A program made the position numbers and the translations under genes. The notes beneath the pieces were generated by a model. It made no database searches. It was not told the origin of the DNA and saw nothing but the letters and a program-made list of their open reading frames with translations. A stretch of DNA of 64,000 bases from Rhodocyclaceae bacterium (lineage in GTDB: Bacteria > Pseudomonadota > Gammaproteobacteria > Burkholderiales > Rhodocyclaceae), in assembly GCA_023150275.1 (NCBI GenBank), contig JAKLLG010000001.1, positions 419,151 to 483,150 of the forward strand, given 5' to 3'. Of the stretch, positions 55,483 through 62,373 are shown piece by piece. Position 1 is the stretch's first letter. Every line of letters begins with the position of its first letter.

Positions 55483-55718
55483 CCACGAGTTTTACGACAG
55501 ACCGAGCCATCCGCATCATGGCCGGCAGCTTCATCCTGCTGTCGCTCGCATTGGGCGTCGAGGGCAGCCCGCTGTTCGTCTCGAAGAACTTCCTGTGGTT
55601 CACCGCCTTCGTCGGCGCCAACCTGTTCCAGAGCGGCTTCACGCGCTTCTGCCCGGCCGAGTCGATCATGGTCAGGCTCGGCATGAAGCGCGCCGACGGC
55701 GGCTCCTGCTCGCGTTAG
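55479..55718 (+). CDS. DUF2892 (YgaP-type) small membrane protein
   Basis: A 79-residue protein with two hydrophobic segments (about 10-28 and 35-55) separated by a short loop, and the FTRFCPAESIMVRLGMK tail that is typical of DUF2892. In E. coli this domain is the membrane anchor of the rhodanese YgaP, where the conserved Cys can be modified by sulfur. The start is set by AAAGGAG and overlaps the RND permease stop, so it is part of the efflux operon. This ties the pump to sulfane-sulfur chemistry. Confidence 0.85.
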   Translation: MTTSFTTDRAIRIMAGSFILLSLALGVEGSPLFVSKNFLWFTAFVGANLFQSGFTRFCPAESIMVRLGMKRADGGSCSR

Positions 55719-55770
55719 GACGCAAGAACGGCGCGACCCAGCGCGCCATCGTCAGCCAGCCGCCAGCCTT

Positions 55771-56259
55771 TCAGGCCTTCGGCACGAACATCTTCGTCGT
55801 TCCCACGACCAGGCCGCTGTGCACATCGAAGTGCACGTAGAAGTGCCATTCCTCGCCCTGCGGCATGCCTTCGACACGCCAGTCCCAGACTTCCTCCCCC
55901 TTCATCGCAAAGGTGCTCGTGCCGCCCGGCTTGCCGAGGATGCGCTGCACCTGCGCCTTGTCCAGTCCGACGATTACCTTCGCGTAGTTCTCGTCGGTCA
56001 GCACCTGCTCGATGCGCAGCAGGATGCGGTCGCTGCCGAAGGTCAGCATGTGCGTATGCACCCCCTGCGGCTGGCGGTTGTATTCCCAGGTCACGCTGCC
56101 GTCGGCGTTGGCGTATTCCGCGCTCGGCGGCCCCATGCGCTGCTGCACCTCGGCGCTGCTGGTCACGCCCGGCTTGAACTCGTCGAGAAAAATCGCGTCA
56201 CACCCGGGCAGCACAGTGGCTGCCAGCGAAACGAGTCCGGTGAGCAGTCGTTTGATCAT
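55771..56259 (-). CDS. BamE/SmpA-like outer-membrane lipoprotein
   Basis: A 162-residue lipoprotein. The signal peptide ends in lipobox LPGC (Cys about 21), and the body has two SmpA/OmlA-like units (LDEFKPGVTSSAEVQQRMGPP and LDKAQVQRILGKPGG), each with the beta-hairpin pattern. BamE itself is about 110-120 residues and carries one such unit, so this is a two-unit relative and its membership of the Bam complex is uncertain. It is likely in the inner leaflet of the outer membrane. Divergent from the rhodanese gene over 46 bp. Confidence 0.8.
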   Translation of the reverse strand: MIKRLLTGLVSLAATVLPGCDAIFLDEFKPGVTSSAEVQQRMGPPSAEYANADGSVTWEYNRQPQGVHTHMLTFGSDRILLRIEQVLTDENYAKVIVGLDKAQVQRILGKPGGTSTFAMKGEEVWDWRVEGMPQGEEWHFYVHFDVHSGLVVGTTKMFVPKA

Positions 56260-56305
56260 GGCGGGCTTCCTTATAATGGCGTTCGCGATATTGCGGAGTA
56301 TAACG

Positions 56306-56698
56306 ATGCGGCACCTGACCCCGACCGAAACCCACGCGTTCCTGAAGCAGCACCCGGAAGCCGTCTTCATCGACTGCCGCAGCACGATCGAGTACTTCTT
56401 CGTTGGCCATCCTCTTGGCGCCATCCACGTCGCCTGGAACGATGGCGAGGACTGGGAAGTGAACCCCCATTTTGCCGCCGAGATCTGGCGGCAGGTCGAT
56501 CGCGATCCGCAGCGACCGGTCGTCATCATCTGCCGCAGCGGCCGCCGTTCGGTCGAGGCCGGCGAACACCTGGAGACGGAAGGATTCCAGAACGTGATCA
56601 ACGTGCGCTACGGTTTCGAGGGCGACCGCGACGAGAACATGCATCGCAACACCGTGAACGGCTGGCGCGTGGATGGCCTGCCGTGGGAGCAGAGCTGA
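56306..56698 (+). CDS. Single-domain rhodanese
   Basis: A 130-residue sulfurtransferase-type protein. FIDCRSTIEYFFVGHPLGAI is the first rhodanese motif and VVIICRSGRRSVEAGEHL carries the active-site Cys (CRSGRR) at about residue 76. No signal peptide is present, so it is cytoplasmic. The start is set by GCGGAG. It is the second rhodanese-type gene within 6 kb, but it is separated from the sulfur module by the BamE-like gene and has its own promoter region, so a shared role is not established. Confidence 0.88.
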   Translation: MRHLTPTETHAFLKQHPEAVFIDCRSTIEYFFVGHPLGAIHVAWNDGEDWEVNPHFAAEIWRQVDRDPQRPVVIICRSGRRSVEAGEHLETEGFQNVINVRYGFEGDRDENMHRNTVNGWRVDGLPWEQS

Positions 56699-56727
56699 GC
56701 GCTCGCCACGATTTCTTCGCGAGCGCT
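56698..56727. terminator. Hairpin after the rhodanese gene
   Basis: AGCGCTCGC (56698-56706) pairs with GCGAGCGCT (56719-56727) around a 12-nt loop, beginning at the rhodanese stop codon. No T-run follows, so it may be a weak or Rho-assisted terminator. The rest of the 221-bp gap to the MFS gene shows no recognisable feature. Confidence 0.45.
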
Positions 56728-56919
56728 GATCCAGTGGCGGGCTTTTCGACTGTCCCCGGTACGTAGTAGTGCGCAGATGCTGCCTGCTCACGCTGTGTGA
56801 TAATCGACGCAGCCCCTCAGCGTTGCGGGTGAATCCGCAACCGACAACCGCCGCCGACACATGCTCCTGACACCCTGCCATTTCTCTGCCCGACCGCTTG
56901 CCGCGCACGGGAGCCGATC

Positions 56920-58206
56920 GTGAGCGAGCCACGCTACCCGCCCGCCGCGCTCGCGTGGAGTGTCTGGGGCCTCGGTGCCCTGCTCTACCTGATCGGCTTC
57001 TACCAGCGCGTCGCCCCCGCGGTGATCACCGACCGGCTGATGGCCGATTTCGCGCTCGGTGCTGCCGCTCTCGGCAACCTCTCGGCCTTCTACTTCTATT
57101 CCTACGTCGCGATGCAGATCCCGACCGGGATCATCGCTGACCGCTGGGGGCCGCGCCGTCTGCTCACCGTGGGCGCTGGCGTCGCCGCGCTCGGCACCTT
57201 CCTTTTCGCCTTCGCGCCGACGATCTTCTGGGCCAACGCCGGCCGCCTGCTGATCGGCGCTTCGGTGGCGGTGGCCTTCGTCTCCATGCTCAAGCTCGCC
57301 ACGCGCTGGTTCAAGCCCAGCCAGTTCGCGCTCGCATCGGGCATCGCGCTGTTCTGCGGCGTGTGCGGTGGCGTCGTCGCCGGTGTGCCCTTGCGCATGC
57401 TGGTCGAGGCCTTCGGCTGGCGCCCGGTGATGGTCGTCACCGCCGGCGTCACGGCTGCGCTCTGTGCGGCCATCTGGCTGTTCGTGCGCGACGACCCCGC
57501 CGAGCGCGGCTACCTGAGCCATGCGCCCGCCCCGGCTGCGGGCGCCGCGCACCACCACACCTCGGTCTGGCACGGATTGATGCAGGTGCTCTCCTACCGC
57601 AACAGCTGGATTCTCGTCATCGTGCCGATCGGCATTGCCGGTTCGGTGCTCACCTTTGCCGGCCTGTGGGGCGTGCCCTATCTGAAGCAGGTGCATGGGC
57701 TGGAAACGAAGACAGCGGCGATGATCACCTCGACGCTGCTGATCGCCTGGGCGCTCGGCGGACCGATCCTCGGCTTCCTGTCCGAGCGCATGGGCCGGCG
57801 CAAGCCGCTCTATGTCATTACCACGGTCATTGCGCTGATCGGCTGGGGCATCGTCATCTACCTGCCGCTGCCCTTGTGGACGCTGGTCTGTGTGTTGATC
57901 ATCAGCGGCTTCGCTTGCGGCAACCTGATCATCGGCTTCGCCTTCGCCAAGGAATCCGTCCCCGTGCGGCTGATGGGCACCGCCTCCGGCGTCTGCAACA
58001 TGGGCCCGCTGATGGGCGGCATGTTCCTGCAGCCGGGCGTCGGCTGGATTCTCGACCATCACTGGCTCGGCAGCACGGTCGGCGGCGCCCGCGTCTACGA
58101 CGCGGCCGCCTATCAGGCCGGCTTTTCGCTGATGTTCGGCGCGATGGTGCTGTCGCTGGTACTGATCCTCTTCGCGCGCGAAACGCACTGCCGGCAGGCG
58201 GCCTGA
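56920..58206 (+). CDS. MFS transporter
   Basis: A 428-residue major facilitator with a GTG start and 12 predicted helices. GIIADRWGPRRLL is the loop 2-3 motif; FYQRVAPAVITDRLMADF in helix 1 recalls the anion/organic-acid cation symporter branch. A His-rich stretch (AAHHHTS) lies in the central loop. The substrate is unknown. It ends 20 bp before an 18-bp hairpin. It is unrelated by sequence to the MFS gene at 29.5 kb beyond the family level. Confidence 0.85.
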   Translation: MSEPRYPPAALAWSVWGLGALLYLIGFYQRVAPAVITDRLMADFALGAAALGNLSAFYFYSYVAMQIPTGIIADRWGPRRLLTVGAGVAALGTFLFAFAPTIFWANAGRLLIGASVAVAFVSMLKLATRWFKPSQFALASGIALFCGVCGGVVAGVPLRMLVEAFGWRPVMVVTAGVTAALCAAIWLFVRDDPAERGYLSHAPAPAAGAAHHHTSVWHGLMQVLSYRNSWILVIVPIGIAGSVLTFAGLWGVPYLKQVHGLETKTAAMITSTLLIAWALGGPILGFLSERMGRRKPLYVITTVIALIGWGIVIYLPLPLWTLVCVLIISGFACGNLIIGFAFAKESVPVRLMGTASGVCNMGPLMGGMFLQPGVGWILDHHWLGSTVGGARVYDAAAYQAGFSLMFGAMVLSLVLILFARETHCRQAA

Positions 58207-58227
58207 GCCTCAAGCCCGGTTCGCTCG

Positions 58228-58245
58228 ATGGTCCGTTCGGACCAT
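58228..58245. terminator. Short hairpin after the MFS gene
   Basis: ATGGTCC-GTTC-GGACCAT forms a 7-bp stem with a 4-nt loop, 22 bp after the MFS stop. It is not followed by a T-run; a transcript end is possible but weak. Confidence 0.35.
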
Positions 58246-58320
58246 TGCCGGATAGCGCGCCGGCACACACAATGTACGCTCCTTCAATGCCCCCGCGCGA
58301 TGCCTGTCCGTCGCCCGCCC

Positions 58321-58968
58321 ATGTCAGTCTGGCCGTCCCTTCCCCCGTCGTCGAAGCGCCTGCACCGCACCTGCCTGTCTGTCGCGGTCGGGCTGTTCGC
58401 GCTGCTGGCGGTGGCGCCGGCGGGCGCCAATCCGGCCGCGAGCTACCAGTTCGACGAGCGCTTCCGCCTGCAGCGCGGCGATGACACTCGCCCCTATGCG
58501 CGGGAGATCGTCACCGCCGCACGCGCCGCCGGCGTCGATGCGGAACTGGTGCATGCGCTGATCGCCGTCGAATCGGCCTATCAGGCGCATGCGGTGTCGC
58601 CCAAGGGAGCGCTTGGACTGATGCAGCTTCTGCCGGAAACCGCGGCGCTCTACGGCGTGCGCGATCCGCTCACTGTCGCGGGCAACCTGCGTGCCGGAAC
58701 GCGCCACCTGCGCGAATTGCTCGACCGCTTCGACAACCGCCTCGATCTGGCGCTGGCGGCCTACAACGCTGGCGAAGCGGCGGTGCGCCGGCACGACAAC
58801 GCGGTGCCGCCCTTCCCCGAAACCCGTGCCTACGTGCCGGCGGTGATGACGCGCTATCGCTCGGCCCGGCCCGCGGCAAGCGCGCGCCATACGCCGACAC
58901 CGATCAACTACCTGCCCGGAACGCGGCTCGATGCGCGGGCGCTGACCCGACTGCGCGACGGATCCTGA
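58321..58968 (+). CDS. Lytic transglycosylase, exported
   Basis: A 215-residue SLT-domain protein that cleaves the MurNAc-GlcNAc bond to 1,6-anhydro products. A signal peptide (hydrophobic about residues 18-37, ...AGA) precedes the domain (about 65-180): ALIAVESAYQAHAVSPKGA holds the catalytic Glu, GLMQLLPETAALYG follows, and ALAAYNAGEAAVRR is the third motif. There is no lipobox, so it is probably periplasmic and soluble. An earlier ATG at 58300 is possible. It is convergent with the PEP-CTERM gene across a strong terminator. Confidence 0.9.
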   Translation: MSVWPSLPPSSKRLHRTCLSVAVGLFALLAVAPAGANPAASYQFDERFRLQRGDDTRPYAREIVTAARAAGVDAELVHALIAVESAYQAHAVSPKGALGLMQLLPETAALYGVRDPLTVAGNLRAGTRHLRELLDRFDNRLDLALAAYNAGEAAVRRHDNAVPPFPETRAYVPAVMTRYRSARPAASARHTPTPINYLPGTRLDARALTRLRDGS

Positions 58969-59007
58969 AGCGACGCCGGCAAAGGCTTCGACCGCAGGCA
59001 AAATGAA

Positions 59008-59036
59008 ACGGGGAGCGTGTTGCGCACGCTCCCCGT
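59008..59036. terminator. Strong bidirectional terminator
   Basis: ACGGGGAGCGTG and CACGCTCCCCGT form a perfect 12-bp stem around TTGCG. It lies between the convergent transglycosylase and PEP-CTERM genes, with T-rich flanks on both strands (TTGTCTT on plus, TTTCATTTT on minus). Confidence 0.85.
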
Positions 59037-59059
59037 TGTCTTGAAAAACGTACAGCCAG

Positions 59060-60535
59060 TTACTTGCTGCGCCGGCGCGCGATGCTGCCCATCAGGCCGA
59101 GGCCGGCGAGCAGCAGTGCATAGGTCTGCGGTTCCGGAACCGGCGAGATCGCGTAGACCGTGGTCGTCGCCGATGTCTCGTTGGCGATCGCCAGCATGTG
59201 CTTGCCTCCCGCCATGAACGTCGTGATGCCCTCGGGCGAGATATCGCCGTCGGTGACGATCATGTCGACGAAGCTCGCACTCGCCGGATCGGTAATGTCG
59301 TAAACCGCCACCGCGCCCTTTGTCGTTCGCTCAAGGCCGATGAATGCGTACATGCGGCCACCGATCTCGCGCAGGGCAACGCCTTCCGGCTCCACGCCCT
59401 TGTCGTCGCTGCGCTCATCATTGTAGATGCCGCGCGCGATCGCTTCGGCGTCCAGCCGGCTGCCGCTGTCGAAGACGATGTTGCCGGCCTCGTCGCGGAT
59501 CGAGAACGAGCGGCCGCCGAAGGTCACCAGCGCGCCGGAGGTCGAGTCCGGCTTGGCGATGTTCAGTTGCTTGAGATCGGCGGGAACGCCGCTCAACCCC
59601 GAGTCCTTGGCGCGCACCTTGTCCAGATCGTCCTCGCGGGTGTCGCCCTCGTTGGCCATCACCAGATAGGTCTTGCCGCCGGTCTCGTAGGTGGCGATCG
59701 CATCGGGCTGGTAGAGCCCCTTCACGTCGGCCGTGCGCAGTTCGATCTTGCCGTCCTTGTGGCTGGGGTCGATCGCATTGCCGGGCAGCGAGAAATCCTT
59801 GGTGCCCAGGCTGGTCACGCTGGTGACCTTCTGCGTGCCGAGATCGACGACGGCCATCGCGTTTGCTTCCTGCAGCGTCACGTAAGCCTTGGTGCCGGCG
59901 TTATTGACGGCGATGTACTCGGGTTCGAAATCCATGCCGGCGTAACGCACGGCGTTGGTCGGCAGCACGCCGGTGAAGGTGGCATTGGCGGTGACACTGC
60001 GCGAGGCCATGTCGATGATGCTGATGCTGCCGGCCGGATCGTAGCCCGCGTAGATTCCGCTGACCGGATCAAGGTTCGGCGTGCCCTCGTTGGCGACCAG
60101 CAGCCGGCTGCCATCGCGGGTGAACGTGACCATGTCCGGCAGCGCGCCGACGGTGATGCTGTTGGTGCCCGCGGCCAGCGCGCGCGACGTGGTGTCGTAG
60201 AGCTTGATCGTGCCCGGCAGTGTGCGATCGGCGGACGATTCGATGGCCACGGCGGCGAGACCGTTGTGGATCGCCACGCTGTTGGCGCCACCGAAGGCGC
60301 TCGTGTCGATGTGGCTGACGAGGCTGCCGGTGCTTGCGTTGAGCACGTCGATGCCGACCACGCCGACGACCCACAGCGTATTGGTGACGGCGTCGAAGCT
60401 GGCGATTTCCGACGTCTGGCCGCCGCTGTGTGCGAATGTCCATTGATGGGTAAACGACAGGGGGCTGGCGGCGGCAATGCCCGGCAGGGCGGCGAAAGCG
60501 GCGGCAAGCGCTGCGGCAGTCAGGGTACGTTTCAT
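59060..60535 (-). CDS. Choice-of-anchor I family protein with PEP-CTERM sorting signal
   Basis: A 491-residue exported beta-propeller-like protein. A signal peptide (MKRTLTAAALAAAFAALPGIAA) is followed by repeats of the type seen in choice-of-anchor-I proteins (VVGVVGIDVLNAST, LLVANEGTPN, YVTLQEANAMAVVDL, YLVMANEGDTRE, GVEPEGVALREIGG). It ends in a PEP-CTERM: VPEPQTYALLLAGLGLM followed by ARRRSK, which directs exosortase cleavage and surface or EPS attachment. The family is often labelled alkaline phosphatase, but no phosphatase active site is obvious. A Pho-box-like site lies about 65-82 bp upstream. Confidence 0.85.
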   Translation of the reverse strand: MKRTLTAAALAAAFAALPGIAAASPLSFTHQWTFAHSGGQTSEIASFDAVTNTLWVVGVVGIDVLNASTGSLVSHIDTSAFGGANSVAIHNGLAAVAIESSADRTLPGTIKLYDTTSRALAAGTNSITVGALPDMVTFTRDGSRLLVANEGTPNLDPVSGIYAGYDPAGSISIIDMASRSVTANATFTGVLPTNAVRYAGMDFEPEYIAVNNAGTKAYVTLQEANAMAVVDLGTQKVTSVTSLGTKDFSLPGNAIDPSHKDGKIELRTADVKGLYQPDAIATYETGGKTYLVMANEGDTREDDLDKVRAKDSGLSGVPADLKQLNIAKPDSTSGALVTFGGRSFSIRDEAGNIVFDSGSRLDAEAIARGIYNDERSDDKGVEPEGVALREIGGRMYAFIGLERTTKGAVAVYDITDPASASFVDMIVTDGDISPEGITTFMAGGKHMLAIANETSATTTVYAISPVPEPQTYALLLAGLGLMGSIARRRSK

Positions 60536-60599
60536 GGAATCCTCTCCGTGGGAGACATTATTGTGGGCACCCAATTATTGGGCTTGGCCATGAAAGCTT

Positions 60600-60618
60600 G
60601 ATGACAAACAGATGACGT
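60600..60618 (-). promoter_or_regulatory. Pho-box-like direct repeat upstream of the choice-of-anchor-I gene
   Basis: On the minus strand CGTCATC-TGTT-TGTCATC gives two 7-bp repeats 4 bp apart. Set in the PhoB register (CTGTCAT-N4-CTGTCAT) it reads ACGTCAT-CTGT-TTGTCAT, matching at 5 and 6 of 7 positions. It is about 65 bp before the start codon, a plausible place for PhoB to replace a -35 element. Confidence 0.45.
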
Positions 60619-60653
60619 GCGACAGCGAGGCGCAGCGCCGCGAACCGGCGTGT

Positions 60654-61886
60654 TCAGCGCCGGGTCAGTCGCACGTAAAGCGGGCCGTCGTGCGGCGGCA
60701 CGCTGACGCGCAGCCGATTGTCGCCGCGCGTCAGCGGCAGCGTCGTGCCGCGCCGGTAGGGACCCATCGGCGCCTGCGCAAACTCCACGGAGAGCATGCC
60801 CTCGCGTGGTGAATGGAGATGCAGCTCGGCGTCGCCGCCCGCGGTCGTTGTCAGTACCGGTTTGAACGGCCGGGCCAGCGGGTCGCCGATGAAGAGCCCC
60901 TCGCCCGGCCAGGCGACGCTCTTCCAGTAAGCCTCGACCGCCGTTGCGCCGCTTGCATAGAAGAACATTGCCACCGCCGGCAGCGGGAACTTCTGCGGGT
61001 GGTTGCACGGCTCCACCACCGTGCCGTAGCTCGCGCTTGCACCGGCCTCCAGCCAGCGCAGGCTGCTCATCTGCGAGGAGTCGGTGAGCTTGCCGCCAAA
61101 CGAAGTCAGATGATCCGCCAGCGCACCGGGAAGAAAGCCGAGCGTATCAAGCTTCGGCACCTGCGCCAGACCGGTGAAATAGAACAGCACCTGCTGCCGG
61201 TGGCTGATCGAATCCGCCTCGATCACCTCGATCGGGAAGACGCCCTGCAACTCCCTGCGGGTCTGCTCGAAATGGGCTGCACGTACGCTGCGCGTCCGGT
61301 CGGCGGTGCTCAGCAGATAGGCGCGGCCGGCGGGAAAGCTCGCCTCCGCGGCGAGACCCCGATCGATCAGCCGCTTCACAGCGGCAAGATCCTCGCCGGC
61401 GAGCAGCATCGACGGTCGCATCCGGTGGTCTGTCTGCGGATAGAGGCTGGGCGAGTTGAAGTACGGGCTGTCGGCGGTGCGGCCGCACTGCCGCGAGCAG
61501 TATTTCTCGTCAAAACCAAGCGTCAGCAGCGAGGTGATCGACATGCAGCCGGCGCGGTACGGCGCGGTCCACGCCACCGCGTAGGCCTGCACGTGGGCAG
61601 GCGTCGCCCGGTCGACCTCACGCTTCAGCGCGATCGCCTCATCGCCCGTCAATGCCGTGCGGCCAACGGGAAAATGCACGCGGATCAGGTTCGCCTCGGG
61701 AATGCCGCGCACGCGCCGGTAGTACTCGCCGATCTCGCGTGAGTGCGGATCCTCGTCATTGACGACGATGCCGACTTCCTCCGGCACGATCCCGGTGCGG
61801 GGCAGGACGAACTGTGGCGCCGCGAGAAGCGGTGACGCCAACAGAATCGACAGCAATACGTGGAGGCGGCGTGCAAATGCGATCAT
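60654..61886 (-). CDS. TIGR03790 family exported protein
   Basis: A 410-residue protein matching the TIGR03790 family, found mainly in bacteria with PEP-CTERM and exopolysaccharide systems; function unknown. A signal peptide (RLHVLLSILLASPLLA) is followed by EVGIVVNDEDPHSREIGEYY and RRVRGIPEANLIRVHFPVG. Cysteines at YRAGCMS, EKYCSRQCG and EPCNHPQ suggest disulfides. There is a 118-bp gap between its stop and the choice-of-anchor-I gene start. No sorting signal is seen at its own C-terminus. Confidence 0.8.
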   Translation of the reverse strand: MIAFARRLHVLLSILLASPLLAAPQFVLPRTGIVPEEVGIVVNDEDPHSREIGEYYRRVRGIPEANLIRVHFPVGRTALTGDEAIALKREVDRATPAHVQAYAVAWTAPYRAGCMSITSLLTLGFDEKYCSRQCGRTADSPYFNSPSLYPQTDHRMRPSMLLAGEDLAAVKRLIDRGLAAEASFPAGRAYLLSTADRTRSVRAAHFEQTRRELQGVFPIEVIEADSISHRQQVLFYFTGLAQVPKLDTLGFLPGALADHLTSFGGKLTDSSQMSSLRWLEAGASASYGTVVEPCNHPQKFPLPAVAMFFYASGATAVEAYWKSVAWPGEGLFIGDPLARPFKPVLTTTAGGDAELHLHSPREGMLSVEFAQAPMGPYRRGTTLPLTRGDNRLRVSVPPHDGPLYVRLTRR

Positions 61887-61940
61887 GCCCGCGATGATAA
61901 CCCGCCGGTGTGACAGCCCCGCCGCAGGCGAAGCGCATAT

Positions 61941-62369
61941 CTACTGTGCCGGCTTGGCGTTCCCTTGCGCGATCAGTCCGGCGAGCTGCGAGTTGCTGCC
62001 CACCGTTTCGATGAACTGAACGCGCTCCAGCGGAATCGTCATCGATTCGGGCGCATGCCAGTCGTTGCGCTGGCGATTGATCAGCCGGTTGTCACGCTGG
62101 CCGTTCGGCATCGTCACCGTTTCGACGTAATGTACGCCGCTCAGGCGCAGATAGCCGGCGGGCGCTTCGCCAAGCTTGCCGTAGAAGACGCCGCCGCCCG
62201 TAAGGGTGACGGCGACCAGCGTTCCGCCAGCCATCGGCGGCGCCATCCTGCCGCCTCGCTGCTCGACCAGGAACCAGACGAGTGCCAGCTGAGCGGCCAG
62301 GAACAGCGCCGCCGCCATCAGCCAGCCGCGGCCGGAACTGCCCGCGTTGTCGTGCATGACGAAGGCCAT
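61941..62369 (-). CDS. Hypothetical single-span membrane protein
   Basis: A 142-residue protein with one hydrophobic segment (about 15-36, GWLMAAALFLAAQLALVWFLV) and a C-terminal outer domain with GGGVFYGKLGEAPAGYLRL, then TVTMPNGQRDNRLINRQRN. No family is recognised. It lies 4 bp downstream of the Gly-rich PEP-CTERM gene's stop and 54 bp upstream of the TIGR03790 gene, so it belongs to this PEP-CTERM-associated run. The orientation would place the C-terminal domain in the periplasm. Confidence 0.6.
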   Translation of the reverse strand: MAFVMHDNAGSSGRGWLMAAALFLAAQLALVWFLVEQRGGRMAPPMAGGTLVAVTLTGGGVFYGKLGEAPAGYLRLSGVHYVETVTMPNGQRDNRLINRQRNDWHAPESMTIPLERVQFIETVGSNSQLAGLIAQGNAKPAQ

Positions 62370-62373
62370 GCGC

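Noticed and set aside
55771..56259. Canonical BamE
   Set aside because: Two SmpA/OmlA-like units and a longer chain than BamE; kept as BamE-like without a gene symbol.
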